This document shows positions 16,601 through 24,225 of a stretch of DNA of 53,334 nt, in pieces. A model generated the notes under the pieces. That model was given only the letters and a program-made list of their open reading frames with translations, was not told where the DNA came from and ran no database searches. Origin of the DNA: CALWZE01 sp964645785 (GTDB lineage: Bacteria > Bacillota > Clostridia > Oscillospirales > Ruminococcaceae); NCBI GenBank assembly GCA_964645785.1, contig CAZYAV010000013.1, forward strand, positions 1-53,334. The letters run 5' to 3'. The position numbers and the translations under genes were made by a program. Positions within the stretch are counted from its first letter, which is position 1. Each line of letters begins with the position of its first letter.

Positions 16601-17452
16601 TCACAGCGCGGCGCGCGCCTGTTCGATTTTGTCCCGCAGAAACGCGGAGGCGTGCCGAAGCGTCTCGGTGTAATCCGGCTCGCCGAGGTACCAGAACTCG
16701 CCGGTGTACATCCGCACCCCCATCCGCCACAGCGCTTTGAGGCAGGGGATGTACTCGGTGTGGCCGTCCCCGAAGGTGCGGTTGCGGTACACACCGGGCA
16801 CCGTCTCCTTGAGATGCGCGGCGTAAATATGGCCGTGCCCCGATTCGATATCCGCAAGCAGGTCGTGCCCGTGCACGAGCGAGGCGTTTTTCAGGTTGCC
16901 GATGTCGGGGTAAACCCCGAGATAGGGCGAGCGAACCGTATCGACATAGGCCATCGCCTTGCCGACCGTGTCCATGAACGGAGTCTCCATCGTCTCAAAC
17001 CCGAGCAGCACCCCGCGCGCGGCGGCAAGCTCGGCGCTGATTTGCAGATTCTCCGCGAACCAGCGGCGGGTGTCCTCGTCCCCATCCTCGTAGTAGACGT
17101 CGTAGCCGGCCAGCTGGATGATCCGCACGCCGGTGTCCGCCGCGAAATCGACCGCCTTGCGCATGATTTCCAGCGACCGTGCCCGCACGGCCGGGTCGTG
17201 CGAGCCAAGCGGGTATTTCCGGTGGCCGCTCAGGCACATGGTCTCCACCGGCACGCCGGTTTCGGCGATGGCGCTGCGCAGCGCGCCGCGTTCGGCCGCG
17301 CTCCAGTCCAACCGCGCCAGCCGCGCGTCGCTCTCGTCCACGCTGATTTCCACCCGGTCAAAGCCGCAGGCCGCGGCGGATTCCAGCATCTTCGGCCAGG
17401 CAAGCCCGTCCGGCATGGCTTTTTCGTATAATCCCAGCGAATAGTCTTTCAT
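16601..17452 (-). CDS. ulaE: L-ribulose-5-phosphate (L-xylulose-5-phosphate) 3-epimerase
   Basis: The 283-residue TIM-barrel epimerase parallels E. coli UlaE from start to end: LGLYEKAMP, FDRVEISVDESDARLARLDW, MCLSGHRKYPLGS, EIMRKAVDFA, IIQLAGYDVYYEDG, YPDIGNL and HLKETVPGVYRNRTFGDG. Metal-binding acids and histidines lie in these blocks. It interconverts L-xylulose-5-P and L-ribulose-5-P, linking LyxK to AraD. It is transcribed away from araD, and a putative LacI operator lies between them. Confidence 0.93.
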   Translation of the reverse strand: MKDYSLGLYEKAMPDGLAWPKMLESAAACGFDRVEISVDESDARLARLDWSAAERGALRSAIAETGVPVETMCLSGHRKYPLGSHDPAVRARSLEIMRKAVDFAADTGVRIIQLAGYDVYYEDGDEDTRRWFAENLQISAELAAARGVLLGFETMETPFMDTVGKAMAYVDTVRSPYLGVYPDIGNLKNASLVHGHDLLADIESGHGHIYAAHLKETVPGVYRNRTFGDGHTEYIPCLKALWRMGVRMYTGEFWYLGEPDYTETLRHASAFLRDKIEQARAAL

Positions 17453-17504
17453 CTTCTCACATTCCTTTCACAAAGACAATCGGGAGAGCTTGTCCGGCCG
17501 GGCG

Positions 17505-17518
17505 GGAAAACGATTGCC
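17505..17518. promoter_or_regulatory. Putative LacI-family operator between ulaE and araD
   Basis: GGAAAACGATTGCC matches the operator at the lacI promoter in 12 of 13 core positions (GGAAAACGNTTGC). It is about 50 bases upstream of ulaE and 150 upstream of araD, so it could control both divergent genes. Confidence 0.55.
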
Positions 17519-17670
17519 TGTCATCCGGCAACGGTCGGCTGCGGGGGCGAGCCGCCGCATATTCGCACTCTTGCGGTAATCATATCGCATTTTACGGCCG
17601 GCGTCAAACCGCCGCCGGCCGGCTGATCCTGAAGCATTTATCCGCGCAACGCGGAAAAAAGGAGGTCGTT

Positions 17671-18372
17671 ATGCTCGAACAACTCAAACAATCCGTGTAC
17701 GAAGCAAACATGCTGCTGCCCAAATACGGGCTGATTACCTTCACCTGGGGAAATGTCAGCGGCGTTGACCGGGAAAAGGGGCTGATGGTCATCAAGCCGA
17801 GCGGGGTGGAATACGACGTGATGCGGCCGCAGGACATGGTGGTCGTCGACCTCAAAACCGGCAAAAAAGTGGAGGGAGAGCTGAACCCCTCGTCGGACAC
17901 GGACACGCACCTGGTGCTTTACAACAATTTCCCGAACATCGGCGGCGTCGTCCACACCCACAGCCGCTGGGCGACCACCTTTGCGCAGGCCGGCAGGGGG
18001 GTGCCGGCGCTGGGGACAACCCACGGGGATTATTTTTACGGCGAAATTCCCTGCACGCGGCTGATGACCGATGCGGAAATTGGCGGCAAATACGAGCTGG
18101 AAACCGGCAACGTCATCGTCGAGACCTTCCGGGACAAAAGGCCGGACGATATCCCCGCCGTGCTGGTGCACAGCCACGGCCCGTTTACCTGGGGAACCGA
18201 CCCGCACAACGCGGTGCACAACGCGGTGGTGCTGGAGGAGCTGAGCTTTATGGCCTGGCACAACCTGATGATGAATCCGGCTCTGCCCCCGATGCAGCAG
18301 AGCCTGCTGGATAAACACTATTTGCGCAAACACGGCGCAAACGCGTATTACGGACAGTCCAAAAAGGCGTAG
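17671..18372 (+). CDS. araD: L-ribulose-5-phosphate 4-epimerase
   Basis: This 233-residue class II aldolase-fold protein carries GNVSG (residues about 28-32), KPSG, SSDTDTH, the zinc histidines in VVHTHSRWAT and a further His in VLVHSHGPFTW. It converts L-ribulose-5-P to D-xylulose-5-P, the entry to the pentose phosphate pathway, using Zn2+. It is the last step of the deduced L-lyxose route. The start lies behind AAAAAAGGAGG. The UlaF, SgbE and AraD paralogues cannot be told apart by sequence here; context fits the UlaF/SgbE role. Confidence 0.94.
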   Translation: MLEQLKQSVYEANMLLPKYGLITFTWGNVSGVDREKGLMVIKPSGVEYDVMRPQDMVVVDLKTGKKVEGELNPSSDTDTHLVLYNNFPNIGGVVHTHSRWATTFAQAGRGVPALGTTHGDYFYGEIPCTRLMTDAEIGGKYELETGNVIVETFRDKRPDDIPAVLVHSHGPFTWGTDPHNAVHNAVVLEELSFMAWHNLMMNPALPPMQQSLLDKHYLRKHGANAYYGQSKKA

Positions 18373-18455
18373 TTATGCCCGAGCGGGTGTAGCGTGATTG
18401 CGCCTTTCCGGCGCATGAAAAACGTCAGAAATATATAAAAAGGAAGGGATTTCTG

Positions 18456-19451
18456 ATGAAAAAAATGAAAATTGGCGGTGTGCTTGAATCCTCCGTGCTG
18501 GCGCAGGGCTGCATGCGGCAGTGCAAGGTGACGCCGGAGGAGGCGGACAGGGTCATCCACACGGCGCTCGACTGCGGGATCACGTTCTTTGACCACGCAG
18601 ACGTCTACGGCTTCGGCAAGTCGGAGGAGGTGTTCGGCAAGGTGCTCAACCTGCGCTCGGACATCCGCGAAAAAATCCTGATCCAGAGCAAATGTACCCT
18701 CATCCGGGACGATTTCCAGACCCTGTACAACGACCAGACCAAGGAGCACATCCTCGCCTCCTGCGACGCGTCGCTCAAGCGGCTGGGGACGGATTATCTG
18801 GATGTCTACATGCTGCACGGCCCGGATACCCTTGTGGAGCCGGAGGAGGTCGCGGAGGCGTTTGACCGGCTGCACTCCCAGGGCAAGGTTCGCTATTTCG
18901 GCGTCAGCAACCACCGCCCGCTGCAAATTGAGCTGCTGAACAAATACCTGAACCAGCGGCTGATTATCGACCAGCTGCAATTCAGCGTCGCCCACACCGA
19001 CCTGATTGACGCAAGCATGACCATGCGGCTGCGCCCGGCCGCGAACATCGACCGCACCGGCGGCGACGTGTTTACCTACACCCGGGTTCACGACATGACC
19101 ATCCAGGCGTGGAGCCCGTTCCAGTTCGGCTTTTACGGCGGCGTGTTCATCGGCAACGAGGGATACCCCAAGCTGAACGCGGCGGTGAACCGGATGGCGG
19201 AGGAAAAGGGCGTCTCGCCCAGCGCGATCGCGATCGCGTGGATTCTGCGCCATCCCGCGAAGGTGCAGCCGCTCATCGGCACCACCAACGCGGCGCGGCT
19301 CAAGGATATCTGCACCGCGACGGATGTCGAGATGACCCGCGAGGAGTGGTACGAGCTGTACCGCATGAGCCTGGCGGACGAGGAGAAGGACGACATGACC
19401 TCCTCGGTGCATCACGATCCCAAGGCGGCGGAGCCGGCAAAGCTCGGCTGA
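18456..19451 (+). CDS. Aldo/keto reductase (YdhF-like)
   Basis: This 331-residue NADPH-type oxidoreductase shows the catalytic set: Asp and Tyr in ITFFDHADVYGFG near residues 45-52, Lys in ILIQSKCTL near residue 79 and His in VYMLHGPDT near residue 115, plus GVSNH and IAWILRHPAKVQPLIGTTN. The order resembles YdhF-group enzymes. It follows araD by 83 bases behind AAGGAAGGG and may be cotranscribed. Substrate unknown; two such reductases in one sugar locus suggest a redox step on the sugar or a detoxification role. Confidence 0.9.
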   Translation: MKKMKIGGVLESSVLAQGCMRQCKVTPEEADRVIHTALDCGITFFDHADVYGFGKSEEVFGKVLNLRSDIREKILIQSKCTLIRDDFQTLYNDQTKEHILASCDASLKRLGTDYLDVYMLHGPDTLVEPEEVAEAFDRLHSQGKVRYFGVSNHRPLQIELLNKYLNQRLIIDQLQFSVAHTDLIDASMTMRLRPAANIDRTGGDVFTYTRVHDMTIQAWSPFQFGFYGGVFIGNEGYPKLNAAVNRMAEEKGVSPSAIAIAWILRHPAKVQPLIGTTNAARLKDICTATDVEMTREEWYELYRMSLADEEKDDMTSSVHHDPKAAEPAKLG

Positions 19452-19485
19452 GCGGCATACAGATTTAAAAGAAGATTTTAAGAAT

Positions 19486-19525
19486 GGACAGGATGGGCAC
19501 GGGTCAGCGCGCGCCCATCCTGTCC
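19486..19525 (+). terminator. Probable terminator after the aldo/keto reductase
   Basis: A 13-base perfect stem (19486-19498 with 19513-19525) with a 14-base loop follows the gene by 35 bases. The T run after it is short and slightly displaced. Confidence 0.6.
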
Positions 19526-19863
19526 GCGCGTTTTCAGGACACGGACGGCGTGCCGCGGCAAAGCCGGCGCTTTTGCGGCAGTTAAAGCGCGTCCGCAGCC
19601 GTCCATGGCGGCAAACCGGACTTCCCTGATCTGGGACGCGACCCTTCCCAAAAGGGGCGCGGACTGTCCCCCCCGAAAACCGGCGAGCAGAGGACGGGAT
19701 AACAGATGCCCGCCGGTCAAAGCGCAGCAAGCGCCCGTTCCGGCCGCCGTGCACGGCGCGCAGTGAGCGGCAAACCGCGGCGCGCCTGCGCCGCTTTTAT
19801 CATTTCGCCGCGGCCTTGTGCGGGTTTTTTGGAATATGTCCGTTTCAAAACCGGGCGCGGCAG
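19526..19863. other. Intergenic stretch, no gene recognised
   Basis: GC-rich sequence with imperfect inverted segments but no convincing frame, promoter or RNA until the promoter at 19864. Confidence 0.5.
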
Positions 19864-19892
19864 TTGACGGTTCGCCCGCAATAGGCTAAAAT
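19864..19892 (+). promoter_or_regulatory. Promoter of the lipoprotein gene
   Basis: TTGACG (19864-19869), a 17-base spacer and TAAAAT (19887-19892), about 80 bases before the start codon. Confidence 0.8.
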
Positions 19893-19973
19893 AAGAGATG
19901 CGGACTTTTGTCGGCGATGCGTATCGTGATTGAGAGCGCAGACAAAAAACAAAATACAGGAGAAAAGTGAGAC

Positions 19974-20642
19974 ATGAAAACAGGTTTGAAACGCGCGTTT
20001 GCTGTCGTGCTGATGGCGGCGCTGGTTCTCTCGATGACCGCCTGCGGCGGCTTTGACGCGCCCGCCTATGTGCAGGGCACGCTGGACGGCATCTTCCACG
20101 GCCAGGCGAATGCGGATTATCTCAAAATCACCGGCGAAACGGCGGACGAGGTGACCCAGGCGCATGAAATGATTCTGGAAGCGAACGCGGATTCGTTCTG
20201 CGACGCGACCGGCCTGGATGATTCCCTGATTACGGACAGTGCGTACAACAAGATCATCGAGATGGTGCGCACCCTGTACGGGAAAACCTCCTACACCGTC
20301 GGTAAGGCGGAAAAGACAAGCGACGGATACACGGTTGCGCTCACGATTGAGCCGGTCGGCTATGACATGACCGCACTCACCGATGCCATCACCGAGCTGC
20401 AAAATGAGTATGTCAACGGGATCACCTCCGGGCAGATCGCCGTCACGACCGAGGACGACCTGAACGAGGTCATGGCCGAGATGGTCGAGCGGATCGTCGA
20501 CCTGTGCGTAGATCAGGCGAACACCGCCGAAAATCTGGCGGCCGTGGAGGAAACCATCAAACTGACCATCAACGACAATGTCGTTTCGGTCGCGGACGGC
20601 GAGATCGAGCGTCTGGAATCCATCATGGTTTCGTTCATCTGA
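19974..20642 (+). CDS. Putative lipoprotein of unknown function
   Basis: The 222-residue protein has a lipoprotein signal (KRAFAVVLMAALVLSMTAC, lipobox Cys near residue 24) and then a mostly helical, acidic extracytoplasmic domain with repeated short helices (residues 40-100 and 135-200). It has a DUF5105-like look, but I cannot assign it firmly. It is a single-gene unit with its own promoter and terminator. It should be anchored to the outer face of the membrane. Function unknown. Confidence 0.8.
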   Translation: MKTGLKRAFAVVLMAALVLSMTACGGFDAPAYVQGTLDGIFHGQANADYLKITGETADEVTQAHEMILEANADSFCDATGLDDSLITDSAYNKIIEMVRTLYGKTSYTVGKAEKTSDGYTVALTIEPVGYDMTALTDAITELQNEYVNGITSGQIAVTTEDDLNEVMAEMVERIVDLCVDQANTAENLAAVEETIKLTINDNVVSVADGEIERLESIMVSFI

Positions 20643-20655
20643 AATTTTAGCGCAT

Positions 20656-20692
20656 AAAAAGGCCGCGCAGCGATAGGCTGCGCGGCCTTTTT
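20656..20692 (+). terminator. Terminator of the lipoprotein gene
   Basis: A 15-base perfect stem closed by A and T runs, 13 bases after the stop codon. Confidence 0.95.
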
Positions 20693-20713
20693 GCTGTCTT
20701 GTACGCTGTCCCC

Positions 20714-21328
20714 GTGCCCGCGGGATATGCCGCAATGTCCGCCGCAGACGGGGACGCCGCCGCCCACTCCGCACGGCCTTGGCCGCATTCAGTACCACAA
20801 ACCGGATGCCGCCCTCGCCGTCGCCCCGCCCGCCCCGGAACCGCTGCAAGAAAAAACCAGGCGTCAGGGCTCGGGCAGGAATTCGAGCCGTCGCGGCCGG
20901 ATTGTGGATTGCGTATGGGCTTTGTAATCCCATGCCCGCGGGAGGTGCTGCAATGTCCGCCACCGACGGGTACGCCGTCTGTCGCCCGGTTCAAGTGGTT
21001 TGACTGCATTCAGTACCACGAACCGGATGCCGCCCACCACGCCGCGCCGTCAGACCCGGAGCCGCCGCGAGGAAAACCGGGCGTCAGGGCTCGGGCAGGA
21101 ATTCGAGCCGTCGCGGCCGGATTGTGGATTGCGTATGGGCTTTGTAATCCCATGCCCGGCGGGATGTGCCGCAATGTCCGCCGCAGACGGGGACGCCGCC
21201 GCCCACTCCGCACGGCCTTGGCCGCATTCAGTACCACAAACCGGATGCCGCCCACCACGCCGCGCTGCCAGACCCGGAACCGCCGCAAGGAAAGCCGGGC
21301 GTCAGGTCTCCGGCAGGAATTCGAGCCG
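20714..21328. repeat. Three tandem copies of a 218-221-bp repeat ending inside the barstar gene
   Basis: Copies lie at about 20714-20934, 20935-21154 and 21155-21328 (partial). The block around GCAATGTCCGCC recurs at 20732, 20950 and 21171, and the block GCGTCAGG-CGGCAGGAATTCGAGCC recurs at 20861, 21081 and 21299. Copies 1 and 3 are nearly identical in the first half, while copy 2 has diverged there, so duplication and divergence happened in steps. On the minus strand each copy contains the last codons of barstar (RLEFLP and a stop). The segment GGCTCG-N10-CGAGCC can form a small hairpin. No complete gene is encoded. It may belong to a dispersed intergenic repeat family. Confidence 0.85.
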
Positions 21329-21580
21329 CAGGGAGGGGTTCTCGTCCTGGGCGTCCCGCAGGACGCGCAGGGCTTTGTTCTGGTAATTGCAAAACGGCTG
21401 CGGCTGGTCGGGTCGATACAGCACCCGAACCCGGCATTCGCCGCAGACCGCGGTCAGCAGGTCGTGCAGCGCGTCGAGGTTCGCGCCGTATGCGTCCGCA
21501 AAGGCGAAAGCGCGGCGGATGAGCCCGTGCAGCTCGCGCGGGTCGTTCGCCGCCCGTATATCTAGCTCAATCTCCCGCAC
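21302..21580 (-). CDS. Barstar-family ribonuclease inhibitor
   Basis: The 92-residue acidic protein starts at GTG 21580 behind AAGGGG and reads REIELDIRAANDPRELHGLIRRAFAF. It continues GANLDALHDLLTAV, the Asn-Leu-Asp-Ala-Leu helix typical of barstar, with a strand VRVLYRP and a final helix. Barstar binds barnase tightly and blocks its active site in the cytoplasm. It lies 14 bases after the barnase gene, the classic toxin-inhibitor arrangement. The last eight codons coincide with the repeat array downstream, so the native C-terminus may have been remodelled. A longer upstream frame exists but overlaps barnase without family content. Confidence 0.85.
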   Translation of the reverse strand: MREIELDIRAANDPRELHGLIRRAFAFADAYGANLDALHDLLTAVCGECRVRVLYRPDQPQPFCNYQNKALRVLRDAQDENPSLRLEFLPET

Positions 21581-21594
21581 CCTGCAACACCCCT

Positions 21595-22179
21595 TCAGTA
21601 AAGACGCTCGAACGTCTCGTAGTGATCGTCCGTGTAATAGATCAGCCCGTCGTTTGAGTAAACAATCCGCTGCGCGCCGCGGTAGCCGCCCGTATACGCG
21701 ACGTCGCATTCCCGCCAGGTGCGCCCCGGCGCGTCCGGCAGAGCTTGCTCGTAATTGCCGAACCGGTCACCGCCAATGCTCATGCCCGGCGCCACCTCGT
21801 CCAGATTCCCCTGCGCGCTGTCCCAGCCGAGCGCCTCGGCCTCCCGCTTGGTCAAGAAGTTCGCGGGCAGCTCCCCGTAAAGATGCAGATAAAGCGCAAT
21901 TTCGTCCCGCTCGGTATAGCTGCCGCCCTGCGCGACAGTATCGTCCGGCAGGCCGCCCTGCGGATTCGGCGGCACATCCTCCGGCTCCTCCGGGTCGGTG
22001 TCCTGTCCGGCAGGCTGCGGCGCTTCGGGCTGCGCGGGCTGCTGAACGGAAACAGCAGGTAAATCCGCCGGGTTCGGCTCCGGCTCGATGAAAAACTGTT
22101 CCCGGATAAAAAGCACTCCGGCCAGCGCGAACGCCGCAATGACGGCGAGCGCAAGCAGCTTCCTCAGTTTATCCCGCAT
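21595..22179 (-). CDS. Barnase-type ribonuclease with N-terminal membrane anchor
   Basis: The 194-residue protein has one hydrophobic segment (residues 8-26), a Pro/Glu-rich linker (about 32-82) and a barnase domain (about 90-194). Key residues of Bacillus barnase are all present with identical spacing: Lys111, Glu157 (RTWRECD), Arg167, Arg171 and His186 (DDHYETF), equivalent to K27, E73, R83, R87 and H102. The domain should cleave RNA. The hydrophobic segment could be an uncleaved anchor or a signal, placing the enzyme outside the cytoplasm. It lies 3 bases after proC and just before its inhibitor. Roles in competition or RNA scavenging are possible. Confidence 0.93.
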   Translation of the reverse strand: MRDKLRKLLALAVIAAFALAGVLFIREQFFIEPEPNPADLPAVSVQQPAQPEAPQPAGQDTDPEEPEDVPPNPQGGLPDDTVAQGGSYTERDEIALYLHLYGELPANFLTKREAEALGWDSAQGNLDEVAPGMSIGGDRFGNYEQALPDAPGRTWRECDVAYTGGYRGAQRIVYSNDGLIYYTDDHYETFERLY

Positions 22180-22182
22180 TGT

Positions 22183-22983
22183 TTATTCGCCCCTGCCCAG
22201 CTCGCGCGAACGCTCAATGCAGCGGTTAAGCGCATCGTCCACCGCGCCGTCAAAGCCGTGCTCTGCCAGCCGGTCCAGCATCGCGAGGGTGGTGCCGCCC
22301 TTGGAGCAGACCATGCCGACCAGCTCGTCGACAGGGATGCCGGATTCCCGGATCATCGCGGCGCTGCCCGCCAGCGTGTCCGCAAACATGGCAAGCGCCG
22401 TCTCAAAGCACAGCCCGTTTGCCTGCGCGTTGCGCGCAACCAGCCGCGCCAGGTGGTAGATGAGCGCCGGGCTGCTGCCGTTGACCGGGACAATCTCGTC
22501 AAATTTGTCGGCCGGGATCTCATAGGCCGAGCCGATTGCCCGGAATATGCCGAGCACAACCGCGTACTGCTCGTCCGGGATTCCCGCCGGCCGGGCAATC
22601 GCGGAGGTTCCCTTTCCCAACAGCAGGGGGGTGTTGGGCATCACCCGCACAACCGGGCAGCCGGTGTGCAGTGCGTCGGCGATTTTTTGAGCCGAAACGC
22701 CCGCGAGGATGGACACAATCACCGTGCCCGGGCGGATTCCGTCCCGGAACGCGGGCGCCGCTTCCCCAAGCACCTGCGGCTTTACGCACAAAAACAGGTA
22801 GTCGCTGCGCTGCGCCACCGCAAGCGGCGTATCGAGTGGCTCTACGCTGCCGGGAAAGGCCTCGATTTTGGCGCGGGTCGGGTTGTACGCCACCATCCGC
22901 GCGCCCAGCGCCTCCCGCTGCCGCTCAATGCCGCGCGCGATCGCCTGCGCCATGTTTCCAAAGCCGATGAACCCGATTGTCAT
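22183..22983 (-). CDS. proC: Pyrroline-5-carboxylate reductase
   Basis: This 266-residue enzyme makes L-proline from pyrroline-5-carboxylate with NAD(P)H. A Rossmann start GFIGFGNMAQAI (residues 4-15), the VKPQ and ILAGVS blocks, VRVMPNTP and the C-terminal VPVNGSSPALIYHL and GGTT signatures are clear. It is the first gene of a three-gene unit with barnase and barstar, an unexpected pairing of a housekeeping gene with a toxin and inhibitor. Confidence 0.97.
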   Translation of the reverse strand: MTIGFIGFGNMAQAIARGIERQREALGARMVAYNPTRAKIEAFPGSVEPLDTPLAVAQRSDYLFLCVKPQVLGEAAPAFRDGIRPGTVIVSILAGVSAQKIADALHTGCPVVRVMPNTPLLLGKGTSAIARPAGIPDEQYAVVLGIFRAIGSAYEIPADKFDEIVPVNGSSPALIYHLARLVARNAQANGLCFETALAMFADTLAGSAAMIRESGIPVDELVGMVCSKGGTTLAMLDRLAEHGFDGAVDDALNRCIERSRELGRGE

Positions 22984-23135
22984 GGTTCCCTTTCTCCCCT
23001 TTTCTCATTCTTCAAACCGATCCCCAAAGCCGTGCGGCGGTTCCCCGCGCCGCCGCAAACCTTGCGGCGCAAACCGCTCTGCGGGTATTATAGCACAAGA
23101 CGGAAGCGCATAAAAGCACAAAAAATCGACGGGAA

Positions 23136-23164
23136 TAGACATTTTTTTGAACCTGTTATATAAT
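23136..23164 (+). promoter_or_regulatory. Promoter of the alarmone synthetase gene
   Basis: TAGACA (23136-23141), a 17-base T-rich spacer and a perfect TATAAT (23159-23164), 60 bases before the start codon. Confidence 0.8.
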
Positions 23165-23225
23165 GAAAAAGTAACATTTTGTAATCTTGTCCTCTATCTC
23201 AAAAAACGGACATGGGGAGTCAGAC

Positions 23226-23897
23226 ATGGAAGAATATTTAAAACGAATTTCTCAGGCCGAGCGGGTGATGAATTCCACCGACAAGAAGCTGAAGGAAAGC
23301 ACCCAGTTTCAGGAATTGATGATGTTTTACGACTGCGCCCTGCAGGAGGTTCGCACCAAATTCGAGGTGCTGAACCGGGAGTTTTCGGTGCGGTACAAGC
23401 GCAACCCGGTCGAGTCCATCAAAACGCGAATCAAGCAGCCCGCCAGCCTGCTGGACAAGCTGCGCAGGAAAAACCTGCCCATCACCATTGATTCCATCGA
23501 AAACCGCATCACCGACGTCGCCGGGGTGCGGGTCATCTGCTCGTTCATCGACGACATTTACGCGCTTGCCGAGATGTTCCTGCGGCAGGATGACGTCAGC
23601 GTCATCACGGTCAAGGACTACATCTCCAACCCCAAGCCCAACGGCTACCGCAGCCTGCACTACATCGTGGAAATCCCGATTTTTCTGTCCGACGAAAAGC
23701 GGCCGATGAAGGTGGAGGTGCAGTTCCGCACAATCGCCATGGATTTCTGGGCGAGCCTTGAGCACAAGCTCAAATACAAAAAGAGCATCTCCGATTCGGG
23801 CCCGATTGCGACCGAGCTGCGCTCCTGCGCCGAGGCAATCGCCTCGGTCGACGAGCGGATGAAGGCGCTGCACCAGCGCATCGAGGCATCCGAATAA
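23226..23897 (+). CDS. Small alarmone synthetase (GTP pyrophosphokinase, RelQ/YjbM type)
   Basis: The 223-residue protein consists only of a RelA/SpoT synthetase domain: RITDVAGVRVICSFIDDIY near residue 96, KDYISNPKPNGYRSLHYIVE near residue 135 (substrate-binding Tyr and His) and VEVQFRTIAMDFWASLEHKLKYK near residue 160. There is no hydrolase, TGS or ACT domain. It transfers pyrophosphate from ATP to GTP or GDP, making (p)ppGpp under stress. ATG 23226 was chosen for its GGGGAG site and for matching family length. It is monocistronic, with its own promoter and a terminator at 24088. Confidence 0.93.
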   Translation: MEEYLKRISQAERVMNSTDKKLKESTQFQELMMFYDCALQEVRTKFEVLNREFSVRYKRNPVESIKTRIKQPASLLDKLRRKNLPITIDSIENRITDVAGVRVICSFIDDIYALAEMFLRQDDVSVITVKDYISNPKPNGYRSLHYIVEIPIFLSDEKRPMKVEVQFRTIAMDFWASLEHKLKYKKSISDSGPIATELRSCAEAIASVDERMKALHQRIEASE

Positions 23898-24119
23898 ACC
23901 GACACAGCCTGCCGGCTTGCGCCGTGCCTGGCCGCAGCCGGAAAAACGAGGGCAGCCGGGCAGGACTGAAGCCAGGCTTCCCCGCGGGAAGCGGCGCTTA
24001 CCGCGGCGCGGCGGGGCTCCGGCGACCGGAACGGCGCGCGGCTTTATTGGCGCAGTCGACAACCTGCCCGCCCAGAATAGACAGAAAAACGGCCTCCCTT
24101 TTCGGGAGGCCGTTCTTTT
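23898..24119. terminator. Gene-free stretch ending in a convergent terminator (hairpin 24088-24114)
   Basis: GC-rich DNA without a gene is followed by an 11-base perfect stem (24088-24098 with 24104-24114) and CTTTTA. It lies between convergent genes and can act on both. Confidence 0.85.
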
Positions 24120-24225
24120 AAGCAATGTGGGCGTGCTCTGGCAAATAACCCGGCGCTCCGTCTGATGCGGGCGGGGCGTTTGCGGACGAACCCGCGAAAA
24201 CAGGGTCGGGGCGTGCCCGGCAGGC

